From: Acidobacteria bacterium 13_2_20CM_2_57_6
GTDB lineage: Bacteria > Acidobacteriota > Terriglobia > Acidiferrales > UBA7541
Assembly (NCBI GenBank): GCA_001917435.1
Contig: MNEA01000165.1
Span: 1-43,669, forward strand
Length of the DNA stretch: 43,669 bases
Direction: 5' to 3'
Under the pieces are notes generated by a model that saw only the letters and a program-made list of their open reading frames with translations, ran no database searches and was not told where the DNA came from. Below are positions 35,984-43,669 of the stretch, piece after piece; position 1 is the first letter of the stretch; every line of letters begins with the position of its first letter. Made by a program: the position numbers and the translations under genes.

Positions 35984-37948
35984 ATGAAATCGCTCTACTG
36001 CGCACGCACGCTTGCTCTGCTCGTACTGATGTTCGGCACCCTCTTCCTCGCCGATCTCGTTGCGGCACAAGCTCCGCCCGTTTCTACGCTGCCCAGCGAA
36101 ACGCCAGCGCAGTTCACGCCCGTCACCGATAGCTTCGATTACGCCCGGCGTGAAGTGATGATTCCCATGCGCGACGGCGTGAAGTTGCACACCGTTATTC
36201 TCGTTCCTAAAGGCGCAAAGAACGCGCCCATTCTCCTGACGCGCACGCCCTACGATGCTAACGATCTCACCACGCACGCGCACAGCTCCCATTTCGGACG
36301 CAACCTTCATGGCTATGACAACGCGCTCGAAGTCATCCTCGAAGGTGGTTACATCCGCGTCGTCCAGGACATACGCGGCAAGTACGGCTCCGAGGGCGAC
36401 TATGTAATGACGCGCCCTCTGCGCGGTCCGCTCAATCCCACTGCGGTCGATCACTCGACCGACACGTACGACACCATCGAATGGCTCGTGAAAAATATTC
36501 CAGAGAGCAACGGCAAAGTCGGCATCCTCGGAATTTCTTACGACGGATTCTTGCCGCTGATGGCACTGGTCAATCCGCATCCCGCACTAAAAGTTTCCGT
36601 CCCGATGAACCCCATGGTCGACGGTTGGATGGGCGACGACTGGTTCCACTACGGCGCGTTCCGCCAACAGAACATGCCCTACATCTACGAACAGGAAGCC
36701 ACACGAAAAAACGACGAGCACTGGTGGACCAGCCACTACGACGATTACGACATGTATATGCAAGCGGGCTCGGCCGGCGCACTTGGCCGCCAACACGGGC
36801 TTGAGCAGGTCGGCTTCTGGAGAAAGATTCTCGATCATCCGGCCTACGACGCCTTCTGGCAGCTGCAAGCGATGGACAAGATTCTTGCCGCGCAGCCGCT
36901 GAAGGTTCCAACGATGCTGGTCGACAGCCTGTGGGATCAGGAAGATATTTACGGCGCGACAGCGGTCTACAAAGCGATCAAGCCGAAGGACGCTGGCAAC
37001 GACAAAGTATTTCTGGTGATGGGCCCCTGGCATCACGGGCAGGAGATTGATGACGCCAGTCGGCTTGGCGCGCTGAAATTCGGAATGGATACCGGGCTTT
37101 ATTTTCGCAGAGAGATTCTTGCGCCCTTCCTGGCCCAATATTTGAAAGACGGCGCACCGAAGAGCGACGTGGCCCCGGTATCAGCATTTGAAACTGGCAC
37201 GAACGCCTGGCGGCGTTTGCCTGCATGGCCCTCTGGCTGTGTCAGCGGCTGTACGCTGAAGCCTAGGCCGCTTTATCTCACTGCGGGGTCAAAGCTCAGC
37301 TTCACGGCGCCAGCCGCGGGCGAAACCTCGTTCGATGAATACGTGTCCGACCCTGCCAAGCCCGTTCCGTACCGTGCGCGACCCATTCAAGCTGTTGGCT
37401 ACTCCAGCGGCATGACCTGGTCGCAGTGGCTGGTGGACGATCAGCGCGAAGCGTCCGGCCGCCCGGATGTTGCGGTCTTCGTCTCCGATATCCTGAACGC
37501 ACCGGTGAAAATCAGCGGACAGCCGATGGCCAACCTGGTCGCCTCCACCAGCGGCACGGACTCCGACTGGGTCGTGAAGTTGATCGATCTCTATCCCGAC
37601 GAAGTGGGCGCGCAACCGGAAATGGGTGGCTATCAACTTATGGTTGCTGCCGATATTTTCCGCGGGCGTTACCGCGAGAGTCTTGAAACGCCCAAGGCCA
37701 TCGCGCCGGATAAACCGCTGCTCTATCGCTTCGCGCTACCCACGGCGAATCACGTGTTTCTGCCCGGGCATCGCATCATGGTGCAAATTCAATCCAGTTG
37801 GTTCCCGCTCTACGATCGCAATCCACAAACTTTTGTTCCCAATATTTTCTGGGCCAAGCCCGGCGACTATCGCAAAGCCACGCAGCGCATCTACCACGCC
37901 CCCGGCCAGGGAACTTTTATCGAGTTGCCGTTGGTCACTGCACCTTAA
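35984..37948 (+). CDS. Secreted CocE/NonD-family hydrolase (alpha-amino-acid ester hydrolase-like)
   Basis: 654 residues with a signal peptide (LALLVLMFGTLFLADLVAAQ). The alpha/beta-hydrolase core has the nucleophile Ser185 in GILGISYDGF, Asp318 in SLWDQED and the His350/His351 pair in MGPWHHGQE. These match the triad of alpha-amino-acid ester hydrolases and X-Pro dipeptidyl-peptidases (S15). The N-terminal VMIPMRDGVKLHT strand and a C-terminal jelly-roll (from about residue 430, ending YHAPGQGTFIELPL) are usual for the family. It may act on amino-acid esters, beta-lactam side chains or peptides in the periplasm. Own promoter; ribosome site GAGGA nine bases from ATG 35984. Confidence 0.93.
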   Translation: MKSLYCARTLALLVLMFGTLFLADLVAAQAPPVSTLPSETPAQFTPVTDSFDYARREVMIPMRDGVKLHTVILVPKGAKNAPILLTRTPYDANDLTTHAHSSHFGRNLHGYDNALEVILEGGYIRVVQDIRGKYGSEGDYVMTRPLRGPLNPTAVDHSTDTYDTIEWLVKNIPESNGKVGILGISYDGFLPLMALVNPHPALKVSVPMNPMVDGWMGDDWFHYGAFRQQNMPYIYEQEATRKNDEHWWTSHYDDYDMYMQAGSAGALGRQHGLEQVGFWRKILDHPAYDAFWQLQAMDKILAAQPLKVPTMLVDSLWDQEDIYGATAVYKAIKPKDAGNDKVFLVMGPWHHGQEIDDASRLGALKFGMDTGLYFRREILAPFLAQYLKDGAPKSDVAPVSAFETGTNAWRRLPAWPSGCVSGCTLKPRPLYLTAGSKLSFTAPAAGETSFDEYVSDPAKPVPYRARPIQAVGYSSGMTWSQWLVDDQREASGRPDVAVFVSDILNAPVKISGQPMANLVASTSGTDSDWVVKLIDLYPDEVGAQPEMGGYQLMVAADIFRGRYRESLETPKAIAPDKPLLYRFALPTANHVFLPGHRIMVQIQSSWFPLYDRNPQTFVPNIFWAKPGDYRKATQRIYHAPGQGTFIELPLVTAP

Positions 37949-38053
37949 GGTTTCGTTACGGGAGTCGAGCGCGTCCACCGCGTCCGCGCGTGACTCTTTT
38001 GCTTCGTCCTTGCTATCCTGACAGCCTCTCAATTCGACTTAGGAGTGGATATC

Positions 38054-39931
38054 ATGTGCAAACTTTGTTTAGTGATCCTTCTCTCCGCTTGTGCCGCCGC
38101 AGTTTCTGCGGCGCAGCAAACATCCGCGGATTCACACTTCGACGGCAATTCCTGGTGGGCGCACGTCAAATTCCTTGCGGATGATTCTCTCGAAGGGCGC
38201 GACACCGGCAGCGAGGGTCTTCGCAAGGCGCAAGCCTATGCTGTCGAGCAGCTCCAGAAAGCTGGCCTCGAACCCGCGGGTTCGAATGGCTTCTACCAAC
38301 CTGTCCGTTTCAACCAGCATGAAGTCGACGAAACCAAATCCTCGCTCGCGCTCGTCACCAACGGCCAGGCGAAAGCGCTCTCCTTTGCCGACGACGCCTT
38401 CATCGGCACTCGCGCTACGCATGCCTCTGTATCGCTTTCCGCGCCTTTGGTTTTTGTTGGCTACGGCTTGCAAATTTCGGAAAAAAATCTCGATGAGCTT
38501 GCCGGTTTGGACCTCAAAGGGAAAATCGTTGTGTATCTGGTAGGTTCTCCTTCGGATATTCCCACCGCGCTCGCTTCGCATTATCAAACCGCCGGGGAGC
38601 GATGGAAATCATTGCGCGCTGCGGGGGTCGTCGGCACCATCACCATTATGAATCCCGCGTCCATGGACATTCCGTGGTCGCGCATTTCCGTCAATCGCAA
38701 TCATCCTTCGATGGATCTCGCCGATGCGGAGTTCAATGAAACTCCGGGCCAGCAACTCGCCGTGACCTTTAACCCCGCTTCAGCGGAAAAACTGTTCGCT
38801 GGCTCGGGCCATACTTTCGCGGAAATCGCCGCTTTGGGCAAAGACCGCAAGCCTCTTCCACATTTTCCTTTGGCCGCCTCGCTCAAAGCGAACGCCGTCA
38901 TACTCACTAAAGCTCTCGAATCCGCCAACCTTGTTGCCAAGCTCCCCGGCTCCGATCCTGCTCTCAAAAATGAATTCGTCGTTCTCTCCGCGCACATCGA
39001 CCACGTCGGCATCGGCGCGCCCATCAACGGCGACCGCATTTACAACGGCGCGATGGACGATGGCTCCGGCAGCGCGCTGGTGATGGACATTGCCTCGAGT
39101 CTGAAAACGCATCCGGAGAAAATTCAACGCTCGATTCTGTTTCTTCTTGTCACGGCCGAAGAGAAAGGTCTTCTCGGCTCCAAATATTTCGCCGCGCATC
39201 CTACAGTCGCGGCGAAATCCATCGTCGCCGATGTGAATGTGGACATGTTTCTTCCCATCGTTCCGCTGAAAATTCTCAAGATCGAAGGCATTGACGAATC
39301 CGACCTTGGCACGCGCGCTGCCGCGATTGCGCAGTCCATGGGTATCAAACCGATTCCTGATCCCGAGCCGCTACGCAACGCGTTCATTCGCAGCGATCAG
39401 TACAGCTTCATCAAGAAAGGCGTTCCCGCCGTCAAAGTAGATGTGGGTTTCGAACTCGGCACGCCGGAGCAGAACATTTTCAAGGACTGGCTCACCAACC
39501 GCTACCACGCGCCGAGCGACGACGTGAACCAGCCCGTCGATTTCAAAGCCGCCGCGGGCTACGAGGAGTTTACGCGGCGACTCCTGCTCGAGACGGCCAA
39601 TACTCCTGAACGCCCGCACTGGAAGCCTGACTCGTTCTTCCGCCGCTACGCGGCCGATCAAATTTCAACACTCGATCCGAGGAGGCCGCAAATGGGAAGA
39701 GCCGTCGTGCATTTTGAAATTGGATGCCAAAACAGCGCAAAAACGCAGGAATTCTACGAGAAACTCTTCGATTGGAAGATCGAAACGATGGGACCGGCGG
39801 CGATGATCGCGGCGGAGTCCGGCGGCATCGGCGGGCACATAACGGCGCTGGGGCATGAGCCAAATCACTACACGATGTTGATGCAGGATCCCGAAGGCAA
39901 CACCGTCGGTCTGTGGAAGGCAAAAAAGTGA
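38054..39931 (+). CDS. Exported M28 family peptidase fused to a shortened VOC domain
   Basis: 625 residues from ATG 38054 (AGGAG eight bases upstream). Signal peptide ends SAAQQ. A PA-like insert is followed by the M28 zinc motifs: LSAHIDHVG, NGAMDDGSGSALVM, TAEEKGLLGSKYF, VNVDMFLP and RSDQYSFIKKGVP, where the usual last ligand His is Gln. The M28 part ends near residue 540. From Met547 (ATG 39692, with its own GAGGAGG site upstream) the same frame reads VVHFEIGCQNSAKTQEFYEK, a VOC-domain start. About 35 residues that normally precede the final DPEGNTVGLWK are missing. So an M28 gene has lost its stop and joined a VOC gene that had its own ribosome site. Confidence 0.85.
   Translation: MCKLCLVILLSACAAAVSAAQQTSADSHFDGNSWWAHVKFLADDSLEGRDTGSEGLRKAQAYAVEQLQKAGLEPAGSNGFYQPVRFNQHEVDETKSSLALVTNGQAKALSFADDAFIGTRATHASVSLSAPLVFVGYGLQISEKNLDELAGLDLKGKIVVYLVGSPSDIPTALASHYQTAGERWKSLRAAGVVGTITIMNPASMDIPWSRISVNRNHPSMDLADAEFNETPGQQLAVTFNPASAEKLFAGSGHTFAEIAALGKDRKPLPHFPLAASLKANAVILTKALESANLVAKLPGSDPALKNEFVVLSAHIDHVGIGAPINGDRIYNGAMDDGSGSALVMDIASSLKTHPEKIQRSILFLLVTAEEKGLLGSKYFAAHPTVAAKSIVADVNVDMFLPIVPLKILKIEGIDESDLGTRAAAIAQSMGIKPIPDPEPLRNAFIRSDQYSFIKKGVPAVKVDVGFELGTPEQNIFKDWLTNRYHAPSDDVNQPVDFKAAAGYEEFTRRLLLETANTPERPHWKPDSFFRRYAADQISTLDPRRPQMGRAVVHFEIGCQNSAKTQEFYEKLFDWKIETMGPAAMIAAESGGIGGHITALGHEPNHYTMLMQDPEGNTVGLWKAKK
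39692..39931 (+). other. Internal start: former VOC gene inside the fusion
   Basis: ATG 39692 follows GAGGAGG (39679-39685) at good spacing and lies in the same frame as the peptidase. The 79-residue product would start MGRAVVHFEIG and end GLWKAKK, and could be made separately. With its middle missing it is unlikely to fold as a normal VOC unit. Confidence 0.5.
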
Positions 39932-39950
39932 GCATTCAGGAGAGCCTCCA

Positions 39951-41162
39951 TCATAGACCCTCGAAGATGCCGGCGGCGCCCATGCCGCCACCGATACACA
40001 TGGTGACCATGCCGTAGCGCGCGTTGCGGCGCTGCAATTCACGAATAATTGTGGCGGTCAGTTTTGCGCCGGTGCAGCCAAGCGGGTGGCCGAGCGCGAT
40101 AGCACCACCGTTGGGATTGACACGCGAAGCGTCCAGGCCGGCCTGCTGAATGACGGCAAGCGATTGCGCGGCGAAGGCTTCGTTGAGTTCGATCACGGCG
40201 ATGTCGTTTAGAGAAAGACCCGCGAGCTTCAGTGCTTTCGGAACTGCTTGCACCGGGCCGATGCCGAATTCCTCAGGGAGAACACCGGCGGTAGCGTAGG
40301 CGACGAAGCGCGCGAGCGGCTTGAGACCCAGCGATTTTGCCCGCGCGTCACTCATAAGTACGCTTGCGGCAGCGCCATCGCTCATCGGCGAACTATTTCC
40401 GGCAGTCACGGTGCCCTTGGCGTGGAACGCGGGCTTGAGTTTGGCGAGAACGTCCGGATTCGTATCGGCGCGGGGAATTTCGTCGGTGGAAAACGTAAAT
40501 GTTTGCGTTGTAGGTTTCACCGGCCCCGGCTTCGGTTTGGAGGATGCGCCATTGCCATTGGGCAGGGAAGTGATTTTTACTTCGACGGGAATGGTTTCGT
40601 CCTTGAAATATTCGGCGGCGATGGCGGCGAGAGCCTTTTTGTGGGAATCGGCGGAGAACTGGTCGGCCTGCTCGCGGGTGATGCCGAATTTGCGTGCGAT
40701 GTTTTCCGTGCCCAGGCCCATATTGATGTAAGCATCGGGATAATTGTCCACCAGCCAGGGATTGGGAGAAATTTTGTTACCGCCCATGGGAACCATGGAC
40801 ATGGACTCGGTGCCCCCGGCGACGATGACCTGGGCGGATCCGGAGCGGATGCGCTCGGCAGCGAGGGCGATAGCTTGCAGGCCGGAGGAACAAAAGCGGT
40901 TGATAGTCATGGCGCTGGTTTCCACGGGGAGGCCGGCACGGAGAGCGGCGATGCGCGCGACGTTCATTCCTTGTTCGCCTTCGGGCATGGCGCAACCGAG
41001 GATCACGTCATCAATCTCCTTGGCGTCGAGCCCAGGGACGCGGGCGAGCGCTTCCTTGATGGCGAGAGCGGCAAGATCGTCGGGGCGCGTGGCGCGCAGT
41101 GAGCCTTTGTAGGCGCGGCCAACGGGAGTGCGGATAGCGGAGACGATGACGGCTTCAGGCAT
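39951..41162 (-). CDS. Acetyl-CoA acyltransferase (thiolase)
   Basis: 403 residues. Nucleophile Cys91 in [11 protein letters not shown], His359 in [11 protein letters not shown] and the second cysteine Cys389 in [12 protein letters not shown] give the complete thiolase triad. The VNPNGG and NEAFAAQ motifs are present. It cleaves 3-ketoacyl-CoA in beta-oxidation or joins two acetyl-CoA; sequence alone does not decide between FadA- and AtoB-type. GAGGT lies seven bases upstream of the ATG. A TTGCTT-17-AACAAT promoter is visible 33-61 nt before the gene. Convergent with the M28-VOC fusion, 19 nt apart. The partner 3-hydroxyacyl-CoA dehydrogenase is not in the window. Confidence 0.95.
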   Translation of the reverse strand: MPEAVIVSAIRTPVGRAYKGSLRATRPDDLAALAIKEALARVPGLDAKEIDDVILGCAMPEGEQGMNVARIAALRAGLPVETSAMTINRFCSSGLQAIALAAERIRSGSAQVIVAGGTESMSMVPMGGNKISPNPWLVDNYPDAYINMGLGTENIARKFGITREQADQFSADSHKKALAAIAAEYFKDETIPVEVKITSLPNGNGASSKPKPGPVKPTTQTFTFSTDEIPRADTNPDVLAKLKPAFHAKGTVTAGNSSPMSDGAAASVLMSDARAKSLGLKPLARFVAYATAGVLPEEFGIGPVQAVPKALKLAGLSLNDIAVIELNEAFAAQSLAVIQQAGLDASRVNPNGGAIALGHPLGCTGAKLTATIIRELQRRNARYGMVTMCIGGGMGAAGIFEGL

Positions 41163-41470
41163 GGCGGGACCTCGCAGGATGGGATGCAGTGTTCATTGTT
41201 GGACGGGCGAGGGGAAAAAGCAAATGGGTGACGACTCGCGATTCCTGACTGGCGGAAGAGAGGCACGGAGAAGATTGACAGTCGATTAATGCAGACACTC
41301 CATGCCCTCGACCCTCATGGCGCGCAATTAGTAGCTCGTCGTCGGATCGGCGGGTGGGCCAGACGTCACTGCGCGGGCACCATTTTTCCTTCTTTGCTCA
41401 AGCACCACGGGAGAATGCCACCGTTATAGTTCACTAGAGTGACCCTGACCCGTGGGCACCCACAAGCAGA
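41163..41470. other. Intergenic region with thiolase promoter and hairpins, no gene
   Basis: About 308 nt. No coding frame is convincing. It contains the predicted thiolase promoter (41195-41223), a TCACT-AG-AGTGA inverted repeat (41431-41442) and GTGGG-CA-CCCAC (41452-41463) just after the ADOP-6 stop, without a T-run. Confidence 0.5.
41195..41223 (-). promoter_or_regulatory. Putative thiolase promoter
   Basis: The minus strand reads TTGCTT (41223-41218), a 17-bp spacer and AACAAT (41200-41195). The distance to the start codon leaves room for the GAGGT ribosome site. Confidence 0.45.
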
Positions 41471-43669
41471 TTATTCGGCGCGGAGGGCCTCGACGGGATC
41501 GACGGCGGAGGCGCGGCGCGAAGGCAAATAGCTTGCGAGGAACGCCGTAGCGACGAGGCCGAGAGAAGCTGCACCGTAAGCGACCGGATCGACGGGGCTC
41601 ACTTTGAACAGGAGCGATGACATCAAGCGCATGACGATGATGGCGACGACGAGTCCGCACGCCACGCCGATGGCAGTGAGCGAGAGTCCGTGGCGAACGA
41701 ACATGCCCGTGAGCGTTTGGTGCTGCGCGCCCAGAGCCATGCGAATGCCGATCTCGCGGGTGCGCTGGGAAACAGAATAGGCGATGACACCATAGATGCC
41801 GACCACACCGAGTAACAGCGCCATGCTGCCGGCAACGCCAAGCATGATGAGCGTGAAGGAAGTACGAGCCATGGAGCGCTTGTAGAAAAAGTCCAGTGCG
41901 TGAACGTCGGCGAGGGGAAGATTCGGATTCAGTGACCAGACCGCCTGGCGAACCTCGTTCAGGAAACTTTGCGAGCCGGTACGAGAACTGCGCATGGCGA
42001 ACGCGACTTCGCGCATGGACATGGTGTCATCGCTTTCAAAGTGATCCATCAAGAGGGGCCAATAAACGATGGTGGTGGCCGGTTTGCTGACGCCCTCATC
42101 GTAAACGTCGCCGACGACGCCGATAATTTCCCGCCAGTCGTCTTTGGTGCTGACGCGGATGCGCTTGCCGAGCGCGGCGGCGGGATCATGCCAAAGTTCG
42201 CGAGCTACATTTTCAGAGACCATGGCGACGGGGATTTTCTTGTAAGTATCGTTCCACGTGATTTTGCGGCCAGCCACTAGCGGCGTGCCGACAGTGTCCA
42301 AGTATTCGGGCGAAACGAATCGAAAGGTGCGGAGCGGGGGAAGTTGGCCCTCGGCATAGGTTTGGTGCTCAACAAAGATGGGATCATGCCAGCCTCCGAA
42401 GGTCATGGGGACGTTGGAGATGATTCCCACGGATCCGACGCCCGGAATCGCAGCGAGCCTGTGCAAGATTTCCTCTTCCGTGCGGACGACCTGCTCATTC
42501 TCTTTCACCATGGTGCTGGGAATCGAGATGCGGAAAGTTTGCAACGAAGCCGGCGCGGAAAATCCGGGATTGACGTTGGTGAGGGCGCGGAAAGTGCGAA
42601 TCATCAGGCCGGAGCAGATCAGCAGGACGAGCGCGAGAGCGACTTGAACAACGACAAGGACGCTGCGCGCGCGATGCTGCTCCTTGCTTTGGCTGAGGGC
42701 CCGGCCGCCCTCGCGGATGCCGGTGCTGAGACGTACTCCGGCATACTTGAAGATGGGAATGGAACCAAACAGGATGCTGGCGAGAAGTGAAATCAAAAGT
42801 GTGAAGAGCAGGACGCGCCCATCGATGCCGATTTCACGAACGCGAGGAAGGCCCGCGGGAGCCATGGTCGCAAGAACGCGCAATGCGGCGTAAGCAAGGC
42901 CCAGTCCGACTGCGCTGCCGAGCAATCCCAGAATGACGCTCTCGAGCAGGAGATCGGCGGCGATGCGTCCGCGGCTGGCGCCCAGAGCGCCGCGCACGGC
43001 GAGTTCCTGGCGGCGGCCTTCGACACGGACGAGCAGCAAATTAGCGACGTTGGCGCAGGCAATTAATAGGACCATACCGATCGAGCCCATGAGGACCCAG
43101 AGGACGCTGCCAACGTCACCTACGACATCGCGCTTGAGCGGACGGACGTTTGGGCCGATGTGAGCATCTTCGAAGAGCTTGATGCTGAAACCCGGCGGAG
43201 TGGGGAAGGAACTCATAACGACAGGGAGCATGCGAGCGACGTCGGCGTTGACCTGGTCGATAGTGGCGCCGGGCTTGAGCCTGGCGAGGCTCTCATAGCT
43301 GAAGTTGCCAAGATGCGTTTTGTTGCGGTCAAACTGAAACGGCATGATTAGGGCGGGGTCTTCCCGGTCCAAGAAGTGAAATCGCTGAGGCAAGACGCCA
43401 ATGATCTGGCGGGATTTGCCGTCCACAAGGATATTGCGGCCGACGACGGAAGCATCGCCGCCAAATTTGCGGCGCCAATAGCCGTAGGTAAGCATGGCGG
43501 TTTCGGGAGCGCCCGGCGAGTCATCTTGCTTGGTGAAGGTGCGGCCCAGAACGGGAAGCGTGCCGAGAAGCGGTAGAGTGCCGTCCGTAACGCGCAGGGC
43601 AGTGACTTGTTCGGGCTCAGCGACGCCGGTCACGCTCACAGAGTCGCCCGCGTAAAAGCCGATGTCCTG
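41471..43669 (-). CDS. ADOP-6: orphan permease, 5' end outside the window
   Basis: 732 residues visible; the frame is open to the edge (upstream residues QDIGFYAGDSVSVTGVAEPE), so the N-terminal domain and first helix lie beyond 43669. Contains the end of the MacB-like periplasmic domain (GTLPVLGRTFTKQDDSPGAP), an FtsX block (LWVLMGSIGMVLLIACANVANLL, AVRGALGASRGRI), a second periplasmic part and the last FtsX block ([20 protein letters not shown]), ending RRASAVDPVEALRAE. The ending differs from the [12 protein letters not shown] of ADOP-1 and ADOP-4. It is not part of the 7838-18983 array. Whether a PadR precedes it cannot be seen. Confidence 0.9.
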   Translation of the reverse strand, partial: QDIGFYAGDSVSVTGVAEPEQVTALRVTDGTLPLLGTLPVLGRTFTKQDDSPGAPETAMLTYGYWRRKFGGDASVVGRNILVDGKSRQIIGVLPQRFHFLDREDPALIMPFQFDRNKTHLGNFSYESLARLKPGATIDQVNADVARMLPVVMSSFPTPPGFSIKLFEDAHIGPNVRPLKRDVVGDVGSVLWVLMGSIGMVLLIACANVANLLLVRVEGRRQELAVRGALGASRGRIAADLLLESVILGLLGSAVGLGLAYAALRVLATMAPAGLPRVREIGIDGRVLLFTLLISLLASILFGSIPIFKYAGVRLSTGIREGGRALSQSKEQHRARSVLVVVQVALALVLLICSGLMIRTFRALTNVNPGFSAPASLQTFRISIPSTMVKENEQVVRTEEEILHRLAAIPGVGSVGIISNVPMTFGGWHDPIFVEHQTYAEGQLPPLRTFRFVSPEYLDTVGTPLVAGRKITWNDTYKKIPVAMVSENVARELWHDPAAALGKRIRVSTKDDWREIIGVVGDVYDEGVSKPATTIVYWPLLMDHFESDDTMSMREVAFAMRSSRTGSQSFLNEVRQAVWSLNPNLPLADVHALDFFYKRSMARTSFTLIMLGVAGSMALLLGVVGIYGVIAYSVSQRTREIGIRMALGAQHQTLTGMFVRHGLSLTAIGVACGLVVAIIVMRLMSSLLFKVSPVDPVAYGAASLGLVATAFLASYLPSRRASAVDPVEALRAE

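Noticed and set aside
40248..41102. Plus-strand frame (284 codons) opposite the thiolase
   Set aside because: The thiolase has all catalytic residues; the antisense frame is Gly/His/Asp-rich without any domain.
41452..41463. GTGGGCACCCAC as a terminator of ADOP-6
   Set aside because: The stem is only 5 bp and no T-run follows in the direction of transcription.

Overview
The window looks like a piece of an Acidobacteriota (Terriglobia-type, probably soil) chromosome, possibly from a metagenome assembly. The main reason is the set of six long orphan FtsX/MacB-type permeases of the ADOP kind (acidobacterial duplicated orphan permease), two of them led by the small PadR regulator that typically accompanies this family. 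High GC, many exported proteins of unknown role and several lone metabolic enzymes fit the same picture. No rRNA, CRISPR array, phage or transposase gene was seen.

Layout. Positions 1-3400 hold the end of a glyoxalase-like (VOC) gene, a NAD-malic enzyme gene broken by an in-frame stop, and a MerA-like flavoprotein disulfide reductase. A tRNA-Arg(CCT) lies at 3411-3487 on the minus strand. Positions 3544-5179 (minus) encode a secreted acidobacterial protein and a formylglycine-generating-enzyme-like protein that lacks the catalytic cysteines. Positions 5461-5970 hold a decayed BrnT/BrnA toxin-antitoxin locus cut by a hairpin-rich repeat, followed by an AsmA-family gene on the plus strand (6033-7751). 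Positions 7838-18983 form one minus-strand array: PadR, then four ADOP permeases. The first of these permeases is broken by an internal deletion.

Divergent from PadR is a tight three-gene operon of exported amidohydrolase-like proteins (19177-23764) whose genes overlap by 4 nt; only the middle one keeps the metal-binding HxH. Then come a LolA-like exported protein, a small membrane protein (both apparently leaderless), an exported Gfo/Idh/MocA oxidoreductase, and a convergent hybrid histidine kinase (27146-29998). An acyl-CoA dehydrogenase (30180-31979), a second brnT/brnA pair with a frameshifted toxin, and a second PadR-ADOP pair (permease frameshifted) follow. The window closes with a secreted CocE-type ester hydrolase, an M28 peptidase fused to a shortened VOC domain, a thiolase, and a sixth ADOP running off the right edge.

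How the parts relate. The PadR-ADOP units share a TCCTA-containing operator-like motif repeated every 32-33 bp over their promoters. The acyl-CoA dehydrogenase and thiolase would both serve fatty acid beta-oxidation. At least seven genes are disrupted by a 1-nt deletion, a nonsense codon or an internal deletion. This is either real decay or a sequence-quality problem, and raw reads should decide. The most system-like item is the amidohydrolase trio. The operators, the two degenerate BrnTA modules and the M28-VOC fusion are the other points most worth following.
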